From contig NZ_JADFBY010000005.1 of assembly GCF_015223065.1 (NCBI RefSeq), forward strand, positions 1 to 64,000: 64,000 nt of DNA, read 5' to 3'. The notes beneath the pieces were generated by a model. The model was not told where the DNA came from and did not search any database. It saw only the letters and a list, made by a program, of their open reading frames with translations. A program made the translations under genes and the position numbers. The first letter of the stretch is position 1. Every line of letters starts with the position of its first letter. This document shows, one piece after another, positions 6,803 to 14,343 of this stretch. Source of the DNA: Mucilaginibacter sp. JRF. Lineage in GTDB: Bacteria > Bacteroidota > Bacteroidia > Sphingobacteriales > Sphingobacteriaceae.

Positions 6803-9748
6803 ATGAAACTTTATCGAATAACGTTTAGCGTCGTTTTAAAAGCGGCCTTAATAAATTTTGCACTCTTTTTGGCGCTGGTGCAGTACGCCGCCGCGCAGGA
6901 GAACCAACTGGTTGAAATATCGGGCAAGGTTACCGATAATACCACTAAGGAGGCATTGCCCGGTGTAAGCGTAACCATAAAAGGTACCGTATCGGGTACT
7001 ACAACCAACTCGCAGGGTCGTTTCTCGCTGCGTGGCAGGTTGAGGTTTCCGTTTACGCTGGTGTTTTCAAGCGTGGGCTTTAAAACGCAGGAGTTCGCGG
7101 TCAACTCGCCCGGCACCAGTTTGGATATAGCGCTGAGCACACAATCCATTCTGGGTAACGAGGTGGTGGTATCAGCCTCAAGGGTTGAGGAGAACATCCT
7201 GAAATCGCCGGTAGCTATCGAAAAGCTGGATGTAAGGGCTTTAAAGGAATCGCCCGCGCCAAGTTTTTATGATGCTTTGGAGAACGTAAAAGGCGTACAG
7301 CTAACTACATCAAGCTTAACCTTTAAGGTACCTAACACCCGTGGCTTTAACATCCCCAACAATTTCCGCTTTAAGCAGCTTGTTGATGGTATTGATATGG
7401 AAGCCGCTACATTGGGCGTACCACTGGGGAACGCCATTGGCCCAACCGAGCTGGATATTGCCAGTTTAGAGGTGATCCCCGGCGCGGCATCGGCATTATA
7501 TGGCATGAACGCTATTAACGGTATGGCATCGCTGCAAACTAAAAATCCGTTCTATTATCAAGGCTTGAGCATCTATGTTAAAAACGGTATTAACCATGTA
7601 GGTGGCACCGGTCGCGATTTGAGCAACCTGACCGAAACAGCCCTGCGTTATGCCAAGGCGTTCAATAATAAATTCGCCTTTAAGGTTAACATGAGTTACA
7701 TGAGGGGTACAGATTGGGTGTCGGATACGCGCCGCGATCAAAACCCCAACAACCTGGTAACCGCCAACCCTAACTACCCCGAACTGGCCGCCAATAACCC
7801 GGCCTATGATGGCTGGAACAAGTATGGCGATGAGAGCAACAACGCCGTAACCGTAAGCGGTATAAATTATAACGGCAATGCCGGTCAGTCATTCATCGTT
7901 CGCCGTACGGGTTATAACGAGCGTGATATTGTTAGCCCGATAGTGGATAACCTGAAACTGGATGGATCATTGCACTACAAGGTGAGTGATAATGCCGAAC
8001 TATCATACGGTTACCGTTTTGGTAAGATGGATGGCGTGTTTCAGCGTGGTAACAAAATACAGCTGGATAATGTGGTGGTACAAAACCACAAGCTGGAGTT
8101 AAAGGGTGCTGATTATTTTGTACGTACCTACATGTCTGTTGAAAATTCAGGCGACTCGTATAACGTAAAGCCAATGGCCGATAACCTTGATATTACCAGC
8201 GGTGGTACCAATGCCGTATGGGGCGCCAAGTTTAAAACCGCCCTGCAAACCGCGCTGGATGCCAATACCCCGCTTGCCGACGCCATGACCATTGCCCGCA
8301 CCGCTGCTGATGCCGGCCGTGTTATACCCGGCACGCCTGAGTTCGACGCGCTGAAAAGCCGTATCCGTGGCATTAACAACTGGGATTATAATGCCACCAC
8401 GCAAATAGGCGGCGCGGCGCTGTTCCAAAAAAGCCGTACCTACCATGCCGATGCGCAGTATGATTTTACCAATAAAATAAAATGGTTCAACCTGTTGGTA
8501 GGTGCCGATTTCAGGGAGTACTCGATCATTCCGGACGGTAATAACTTTGTTGATTTTTCGCGCCCGGTTAACGAGCGTAACACCCCGCTGGCAGATGGTA
8601 GCTACGGTAACAACGTACACTACACCAAAGTGGGTGCCTTCGCGCAGATCACCAAAACATTTTTTGAGGAACGCCTTAAAATATTCGGCTCGCTGCGTTT
8701 GGATTATAACAAGGAATTTGACCCTAAGCTTAACCCCCGTATAGCCGCGGTGTATACCCTTGCCGAAAAGCATAACTTCAGGGTATCATACCAAAACGGT
8801 TTCCGTTTCCCGGCCTTATTCGAGGCGCTATCGTTTGTTAATAATGGCAACGTGCGCCGTATAGGTGGCCTGCCATACATTAACGAGGGTTTGAACTATC
8901 TGGATAACTCGTACACGCTGGCATCTATCAATAACTTTAACGCCGCGGTAAATACCGAGGTAGCCAACAGCAATGGTACAGTTACCCGTAGCCAGGCCGC
9001 ATTAAATAACCGCAGCCTGTTGCAGGTAACCAACCTGGGCAATACCCAGCCCGAGCAGATCAACTCTTTCGAGGCGGGTTATAAAGCCCTGTTGTTTGAT
9101 AACAAGGTAGTGCTTGATATTGATGGCTATCTGAATAAATACACCGGCTTTTTAGGCCAGGTAGAAGTTGCCGTACCATACCTTAACGCTACCGATGGCG
9201 GCGGAACCCTGGCCACACAAGCACAGGTAGGCAGCGATCAGGCGGTTATTGCCGCCCTTGCCGAAAACCGTACCGCGCAGCAAACCCGCTACCGTGTGTA
9301 TACCAATGCTAAAAACTCTTATACCAACTACGGTTCGTCGTTAGGTTTAACATATAACTTTTACAAGCGCTACACCGTAACCGGTAACCTGGCATACAAC
9401 AACATAAAAGGTAACGAAAGTGCCGATATTTTTGTGACCGGTTTTAACACCCCAAAATGGGTAACCAACGTATCATTAGCTAACCGCGAGGTGGTGAAGA
9501 ACGTAGGCTTTAACGTGGTTTACCGTTACCAAAACTCTTTTTTGTGGGAGAGTCCGCTGGCTAATGGTACAGTGCCTGCCATCAATACTTTTGATGCGCA
9601 GGTATCATACAAAGTACCTACGGCAAAGGCAACCATCAAACTGGGCGGATCGAATATATTTAACCGCAAATATTACCAGTACGCTGCCGGCCCAACCATT
9701 GGCGGCCTGTACTACATAGCCGTAACATTTGATGGGCTTGATCTGTAA
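6803..9748 (+). CDS. TonB-dependent outer-membrane receptor (orphan)
   Basis: Outer-membrane active transporter of 981 residues. A signal peptide spans about residues 1-31 (ending AAAQ), followed by a carboxypeptidase-regulatory-like beta-sandwich (VEISGKVTDNTTKEALPGV, about 38-110), the TonB plug (about 125-250, with LEVIPGAASALYGMNAING) and a beta-barrel to the end. Unlike the SusC protein further along, it has no SusD partner next to it and its plug resembles siderophore/vitamin-type receptors more than SusC. The substrate cannot be told. It forms its own unit: a palindrome-rich spacer upstream and a strong terminator at 9778-9807. The C-terminus ends FDGLDL rather than in the usual terminal Phe. 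Confidence 0.88.
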   Translation: MKLYRITFSVVLKAALINFALFLALVQYAAAQENQLVEISGKVTDNTTKEALPGVSVTIKGTVSGTTTNSQGRFSLRGRLRFPFTLVFSSVGFKTQEFAVNSPGTSLDIALSTQSILGNEVVVSASRVEENILKSPVAIEKLDVRALKESPAPSFYDALENVKGVQLTTSSLTFKVPNTRGFNIPNNFRFKQLVDGIDMEAATLGVPLGNAIGPTELDIASLEVIPGAASALYGMNAINGMASLQTKNPFYYQGLSIYVKNGINHVGGTGRDLSNLTETALRYAKAFNNKFAFKVNMSYMRGTDWVSDTRRDQNPNNLVTANPNYPELAANNPAYDGWNKYGDESNNAVTVSGINYNGNAGQSFIVRRTGYNERDIVSPIVDNLKLDGSLHYKVSDNAELSYGYRFGKMDGVFQRGNKIQLDNVVVQNHKLELKGADYFVRTYMSVENSGDSYNVKPMADNLDITSGGTNAVWGAKFKTALQTALDANTPLADAMTIARTAADAGRVIPGTPEFDALKSRIRGINNWDYNATTQIGGAALFQKSRTYHADAQYDFTNKIKWFNLLVGADFREYSIIPDGNNFVDFSRPVNERNTPLADGSYGNNVHYTKVGAFAQITKTFFEERLKIFGSLRLDYNKEFDPKLNPRIAAVYTLAEKHNFRVSYQNGFRFPALFEALSFVNNGNVRRIGGLPYINEGLNYLDNSYTLASINNFNAAVNTEVANSNGTVTRSQAALNNRSLLQVTNLGNTQPEQINSFEAGYKALLFDNKVVLDIDGYLNKYTGFLGQVEVAVPYLNATDGGGTLATQAQVGSDQAVIAALAENRTAQQTRYRVYTNAKNSYTNYGSSLGLTYNFYKRYTVTGNLAYNNIKGNESADIFVTGFNTPKWVTNVSLANREVVKNVGFNVVYRYQNSFLWESPLANGTVPAINTFDAQVSYKVPTAKATIKLGGSNIFNRKYYQYAAGPTIGGLYYIAVTFDGLDL

Positions 9749-9777
9749 TTATCATCTACCTGTTATATAAACATGAG

Positions 9778-9807
9778 GGCGGCGCTGTAATAGTGCCGCC
9801 TTTTTTT
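9778..9807 (+). terminator. Intrinsic terminator of the TonB receptor gene
   Basis: GGCGGCGCT (9778-9786) pairs with AGTGCCGCC (9792-9800), a 9-bp stem with one G-T wobble and a 5-nt loop, followed directly by seven T residues. It lies 30 bp after the receptor stop codon. Confidence 0.85.
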
Positions 9808-9973
9808 GTTTTGGCAGATAGGCGGTTATGTATAAAATCAAGTTCAAATAAAACAATTTGGAGTAACGCTTGTAATGTTCGTGCCGTTGATTTAGGATCG
9901 GGCAGGTGCAGGCTGTAATGGCCGCTATCGGCACTTGCCCTTCTTTTTTCTTACTTTTGAAAAATTTTACCTG

Positions 9974-10957
9974 TTGACCGTAATTGTTAAAAAACTGTTC
10001 TCGTGGCTTATCAAGGCCGCTATACTCGGGCTTGCCGGGTGGTTCATCTATCATAAATTCCTCACCAAGAATAATGATCTGCAAGAGTTTCGCCTAAAAA
10101 TTGCTGATCTCACTAACGCGCAGGTTATCGGTACAATAACGGCGGTATCCATACTGATGCTGCTTAACTGGACACTGGAAGCCTTTAAATGGCAATATGT
10201 TAGTCGTAAGCTCATCAGCATATCGATATGGAAAGCCCTCGAATCTGTTTTTTGCGGTTTGACCTGGGCCATATTTACCCCCAACCGGGTGGGCGAGTAT
10301 GGCGGGCGCATTATGTTTTTGCCTAACCGCAAGCGTATACATGGCTTGTTTGCCATGATGGTGGGCAGCCTGGGGCAAAATTTAGTTACCAATATTTTAG
10401 GCCTTACCGGAACCTTATGGTTCATTTATACATATAAGGAGAAGATGCACATTGGCGATCTGTTTTTTTGGTGTATAGCCGTGCTGGTGGTTGCCTTTTT
10501 GTTTATGCTGATACTGTTCTATTTTAATATTGAGTGGATGGTGAGCCTGCTGAGCAAGATAAAGTTCATCAAAAAATACGAGCGGTTCTTCAACATTATG
10601 GCCAGGTATGATACCACCGAACTGCTGAACATTTTATGGTACTCGGTAGCACGGTTCATGGTGTTTACCCTACAGTATTATTTATTGATACATTTGCTGC
10701 TGCCACAAATAGGTTTGTTTACCGTGGTGATGATGGTATTTACCTTCCTCATCATACAATCGGCGCTGCCATCGCTGGATATATTTGATATCGGTGTGCG
10801 CAGTTTTACCGCTACCAGCCTGTTCGCTTACGTAACTAACGAACAATTGGCCGTGGTTGCCTGCGTATCTATTATATGGCTTATCAACCTCATCATTCCC
10901 GCGGTGATAGGTTGTTTTTTTGTACTTAAATTAAAGTTTTTTGACCGTTATGCATAG
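9974..10957 (+). CDS. Lysylphosphatidylglycerol synthase-type membrane protein (UPF0104-like)
   Basis: Polytopic inner-membrane protein of roughly 330 residues with about seven or eight hydrophobic segments. The pattern LNWTLEAFKWQY, then AIFTPNRVGEYGGRI and a long hydrophobic C-terminal half, matches the membrane domain of MprF-type LPG synthases without their catalytic domain. Such proteins are thought to move or flip lipids or lipid-linked sugars. The start is uncertain: the frame is open from a TTG at 9935, and a TTG at 9974 gives a more natural N-terminus (MTVIVKKLF). Its end overlaps the next gene, a membrane glycosyltransferase, by 8 bp, so the pair is probably coexpressed and acts on the same envelope glycolipid. 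Confidence 0.8.
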   Translation: MTVIVKKLFSWLIKAAILGLAGWFIYHKFLTKNNDLQEFRLKIADLTNAQVIGTITAVSILMLLNWTLEAFKWQYVSRKLISISIWKALESVFCGLTWAIFTPNRVGEYGGRIMFLPNRKRIHGLFAMMVGSLGQNLVTNILGLTGTLWFIYTYKEKMHIGDLFFWCIAVLVVAFLFMLILFYFNIEWMVSLLSKIKFIKKYERFFNIMARYDTTELLNILWYSVARFMVFTLQYYLLIHLLLPQIGLFTVVMMVFTFLIIQSALPSLDIFDIGVRSFTATSLFAYVTNEQLAVVACVSIIWLINLIIPAVIGCFFVLKLKFFDRYA

Positions 10958-12071
10958 TATCATATCCATGCTGCTCACCGGTATCTATCTGTGTGTGCTT
11001 ATCTACCTCATAAAAGGCTGGGCTTTGCTTAAACGGGCTAAACCATCACTAACATCATTCAAAACAAAGGTTACCATCCTCATCGCCGCCCGTAACGAGG
11101 AGGCTGGTATTCATTTAACTATTGAGGATATACTGGCGCAGGATTACCCCAAACACCTCACCGAAATAATTATTGTTGACGATCACTCTACCGACCGCAC
11201 CGCCGAAATCATCCGCAGTTATGCCGATAAAGGGGTAAAGTTATACCAGATGCGCGCGGGCGAGGCATTGAACTCGTACAAAAAAGCTGCTATTGCCGAG
11301 GCCATCGCCATGTCGACCGGTGAGCTGATGGTGGCTACGGATGCCGATTGCCGTATGGGTAGCAAATGGCTATCATCGGTAGTATCATACTACGAAACAG
11401 AGAATCCGGTCATGATCTCGTCGCCGGTTACTTATTTTCAGGAGAAATCATTGTTTGAGCTACTGCAAACGCTGGAATTTTCGTACCTGATCGGTATTGG
11501 CGCCGCCTTCATTGGTAATGGTCGGGCATCAACCTGTAACGGGGCTAACTTTGCTTACCGTAAGGATGTGTTTTATGAGGTAGGCGGCTTTAAGGGCATT
11601 GACGATCTGGCATCGGGCGATGATGAATTGCTGCTGCAAAAAGTGGCCGAAGTATATCCCGGCAGGATAGGTTTTTTAAAGAACCGCGAAGCTATTGTAT
11701 ACACCCACGCCAAACCAACACTCGAGGAATTTTTACAGCAACGCCGTCGCTGGGCATCAAAATCAACCCGGTATAAGGATAAAAAGATAGTGGCTATGGC
11801 CATTTGTATATGGCTGTTTAATGTATCGTTACTGGCTAATGCGCTGCTGGGTTTTTATGATATATTTTTCTTCAAGCTGTTTTGTGTACAGTTTGGGTTG
11901 AAGGTATTGTTTGAGGGCGTGTTTCTGCTGCCGATCACTTCATTTTGGAAACGACCGGGTTTAGTAGGCTTATTGATATTACTATCGCCAATACATATAT
12001 TGTACTTTGTTTATGTGGGATTGATGGGCAATACCCGCAAATACGCCTGGAAAGGGCGTTTGGTACGCTAA
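10950..12071 (+). CDS. Family 2 glycosyltransferase, membrane-bound
   Basis: GT2 enzyme of about 373 residues that transfers a sugar from a nucleotide sugar to a lipid or polysaccharide acceptor at the inner membrane. One N-terminal membrane helix precedes the GT-A domain, which shows VTILIAARNEEA, the nucleotide-binding IIIVDDHSTD, the metal-binding ATDADCR, the acceptor block ASGDDELLLQKV and the QQRRRWASKS motif typical of processive-type GT2 proteins. Hydrophobic helices follow at the C-terminus. I chose the ATG at 10950 over a TTG at 10941. It overlaps the LPG-synthase-like gene and is followed 24 bp later by a VOC protein. Confidence 0.88.
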   Translation: MHSIISMLLTGIYLCVLIYLIKGWALLKRAKPSLTSFKTKVTILIAARNEEAGIHLTIEDILAQDYPKHLTEIIIVDDHSTDRTAEIIRSYADKGVKLYQMRAGEALNSYKKAAIAEAIAMSTGELMVATDADCRMGSKWLSSVVSYYETENPVMISSPVTYFQEKSLFELLQTLEFSYLIGIGAAFIGNGRASTCNGANFAYRKDVFYEVGGFKGIDDLASGDDELLLQKVAEVYPGRIGFLKNREAIVYTHAKPTLEEFLQQRRRWASKSTRYKDKKIVAMAICIWLFNVSLLANALLGFYDIFFFKLFCVQFGLKVLFEGVFLLPITSFWKRPGLVGLLILLSPIHILYFVYVGLMGNTRKYAWKGRLVR

Positions 12072-12095
12072 GTATAACCTAAAAACAATGAGCTT

Positions 12096-12461
12096 ATGGC
12101 ACCAGCAACAGTATCTATACGGCCATTTATAGGCGCTAAGGATTTTGAACTATCAAAAGCATTTTACAGCGACCTGGGTTTTGAGGAGCACAGCATCGAC
12201 GCTAAAATGTCGCTGATCCGCCTTAATGATCTGGCCTTTTACCTGCAAGATTATTACGCCAAGGAATGGGTAGAAAATACTATGATATTTTTCGAGGTAA
12301 AAAGCGCCGCCGAATGGTTTAACTGGATGCAAAGCCTCGACCTGGAAAAGAAATATCCCGGTGTAAAGCTGGTGCCCTTACGCCACGAACAATGGGGCCA
12401 GGAATGCATGATATTAGACCCGGCAGGAGTGCTCATTCATTTCGGTAATTTTTATCAATAA
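12096..12461 (+). CDS. VOC (glyoxalase/bleomycin-resistance) family protein
   Basis: Small cytoplasmic protein of 121 residues with the vicinal-oxygen-chelate fold, made of two beta-alpha-beta-beta-beta units. IRPFIGAKDFELSKAFYSDLGF is split here as the first unit's opening strand and helix, and the last unit carries WGQECMILDPAGVLIHFGNF, the usual end with a metal-ligand-like position. The family covers glyoxalases, dioxygenases and antibiotic-binding proteins; the substrate is not predictable. It sits 24 bp after the glycosyltransferase and may be cotranscribed with it. Confidence 0.85.
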   Translation: MAPATVSIRPFIGAKDFELSKAFYSDLGFEEHSIDAKMSLIRLNDLAFYLQDYYAKEWVENTMIFFEVKSAAEWFNWMQSLDLEKKYPGVKLVPLRHEQWGQECMILDPAGVLIHFGNFYQ

Positions 12462-12532
12462 AAGCTAATTAAATTAGCAAAATGTTGTAATTTTACGATT
12501 GTTGAAAAGCATTTAACAATAAAAATTACTAA

Positions 12533-13558
12533 ATGACCGAGGAACTAAGCAGTGGGGCAGACTTTTTATTTTACACCTCAAATGAGGGGAAAATAAAGGT
12601 TCAAATATTATCAGACGAAGAAACTGTTTGGGCTACTCAAAAAGGGATGGCTGAGATATTTGGAGTGTCAATACCGACGGTTAATGAGCATTTGCAAAAC
12701 ATTTTCAAAACCGGAGAGCTAAATGAAATTTCAGTTATTCGGAAAATCCGAATAACTGCGAATGACGGGAAGAAGTATCTAACCAACGTTTACAACTTAG
12801 ATACTATAATATCTGTAGGTTATAGAATAAACTCTTATCAAGCCACCCAATTCAGAATCTGGGCAACAAACATACTTAAAGAATACCTTGTTAAAGGTTT
12901 CACATTAGATGACGACAGACTAAAGCAAAGCAAAACAGTTTTCGGGAAAGATTATTTTGATGAATTACTTGAGCGTATTAAAGAAATACGCGCATCCGAA
13001 AGAAGATTTTATCAAAAGATAACCGATATATATGCTCAATGTAGTGCCGATTACGATAAGAATTCGCCCATTACCCAAACCTTTTTCGCTACAGTTCAAA
13101 ATAAATTAGAGTTTGCTATAACCCAACAAACAGCAGGTGAAATAGTAAAATCAAGGGCAAATTCCAAATCACCGAACATGGGTTTAACCACATGGAAAAA
13201 CTCACCTGATGGAAAGGTGTTGAAAACAGATGTTTCAATAGCGAAGAATTATCTTACCCAGGATGAGATATCAGAGTTGAACTCAATAGTAAATATGTAT
13301 TTAGATTATGCTGATTTACAGGCGAAAAGAAACCGGCTTATGGAAATGAGTGATTGGGTGCAGAAGCTGGATGATTTCCTGAAGTTCAACGAATACGAAA
13401 TTTTACAAAATTCCGGATCTATAACAGCTAAGCTTGCCAAAGAATTTGCAGAGAAGCAATATGAACAGTTTAGGGTGGTTCAGGATAAAAACTTCCAATC
13501 TGATTTTGACAAAATCTCAAACAGGATTATTCAAACAAGGCAAATACCTAAGAAATAA
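12533..13558 (+). CDS. RhuM-family protein
   Basis: Protein of 341 residues matching the virulence-protein RhuM family. The N-terminal part has the diagnostic order VQILSDEETVWATQKGMAEIFGVSIPTV (seen in sections), a helix-turn-helix-like start, then NVYNLDTIISVGYRINS and FRIWATNILKEYLVKGF, with a Fic/DOC-like or helical C-terminal half (NSPDGKVLKTDVSIAKNYL, LDYADLQAKR). The family is known from Salmonella pathogenicity island 3 and frequently sits inside restriction-modification loci, but its biochemical role is not established. Here it stands alone between housekeeping genes and is clearly more AT-rich than its neighbours, which suggests horizontal acquisition. Confidence 0.85.
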   Translation: MTEELSSGADFLFYTSNEGKIKVQILSDEETVWATQKGMAEIFGVSIPTVNEHLQNIFKTGELNEISVIRKIRITANDGKKYLTNVYNLDTIISVGYRINSYQATQFRIWATNILKEYLVKGFTLDDDRLKQSKTVFGKDYFDELLERIKEIRASERRFYQKITDIYAQCSADYDKNSPITQTFFATVQNKLEFAITQQTAGEIVKSRANSKSPNMGLTTWKNSPDGKVLKTDVSIAKNYLTQDEISELNSIVNMYLDYADLQAKRNRLMEMSDWVQKLDDFLKFNEYEILQNSGSITAKLAKEFAEKQYEQFRVVQDKNFQSDFDKISNRIIQTRQIPKK

Positions 13559-13622
13559 AGATTCTCTGTTTACAATATAGATCTAAACCTGATAATAAAA
13601 TTACAAAATAACCTTTGGTACA

Positions 13623-14180
13623 ATGAGCAAACAAATTCACCGATGCGCCTGGTCCGGCACTGATGAGCTTTATATAAAATATCATGACGAGGAGTGGGGC
13701 AAAGAAGTGCATGATGATAAGGTATTTTTTGAGTTCCTGATATTAGAATCGGCACAGGCAGGCCTGAGCTGGATCACCATACTGCGCCGTCGCGAAAACT
13801 ACCGCAAGGCTTTCGCTAATTTTGATGCAAAAAAGGTGGCTGCTTTTACGGATGATGATGTGTCGCGCTTATTGGCCGATGAAGGCATTATCCGCAATCG
13901 CCTAAAAATTACAACTTCAATAACCAATGCCCGGTTGTTTATGGATATACAAAAGGAGTTCGGTTCGTTTGATAAATATCTGTACAGCTTTATACCCGGT
14001 GGCAAGGCCATTAACAAACCTCCGCAGGGCGGTATCCCGGTAAGTACGCCCGAGAGTGACGCGATAAGTAAGGACCTGAAAAAACGTGGCTTCAAATTCT
14101 TCGGCACCACCATTTGTTACGCTTTTATGCAAGCCACCGGCATGGTGAATGATCATGCGCTGAACTGCGATTTTAGATAG
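13623..14180 (+). CDS. tag: DNA-3-methyladenine glycosylase I
   Basis: Base-excision repair glycosylase that removes 3-methyladenine from alkylated DNA. It starts HRCAWSGTDELYIKYHDEEWG, quoted in parts: Cys8 and His21, with His178 and Cys182 in the closing NDHALNC, form the zinc site known for Tag. SAQAGLSWITILRRRENYR is the helix-hairpin region conserved in the family. Length of 185 residues is typical. It has its own position between the RhuM gene and polA. Confidence 0.93.
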   Translation: MSKQIHRCAWSGTDELYIKYHDEEWGKEVHDDKVFFEFLILESAQAGLSWITILRRRENYRKAFANFDAKKVAAFTDDDVSRLLADEGIIRNRLKITTSITNARLFMDIQKEFGSFDKYLYSFIPGGKAINKPPQGGIPVSTPESDAISKDLKKRGFKFFGTTICYAFMQATGMVNDHALNCDFR

Positions 14181-14182
14181 TG

Positions 14183-14214
14183 AGTCAGTGATCGGTAGTT
14201 GGTAGTCAGTGATC
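14183..14214. repeat. Short direct repeat after tag
   Basis: AGTCAGTGATC occurs twice, at 14183-14193 and 14204-14214, with a 21-bp period and GGTAGTTGGT between. It is a small noncoding repeat directly after the tag stop codon; no function is evident. Confidence 0.5.
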
Positions 14215-14343
14215 AGAGGGTACGCTAAGTAATCCATTGCCTGTTTATGTCGCGGTGATAGGGTGAGTAAAATATCGTACTTTTGAACGGTCGGTGAAAT
14301 TATATTGCCGTAACAAGGGATCGGTGTAATCACTAAATACTTT

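Noticed and set aside
8147..8773. 208-codon minus-strand frame inside the TonB receptor
   Set aside because: It is an antisense shadow of the receptor, with no start context.
9752..10084. Minus-strand open frame over the start of the LPG-synthase-like gene
   Set aside because: It overlaps a terminator and a clear membrane-protein gene, and its sequence looks like no protein family.
14278..14285. TACTTTTG as a full polA promoter
   Set aside because: The -7 consensus is perfect, but no TTG or TTTG occurs 17-24 bp upstream, so I did not list it as a promoter.
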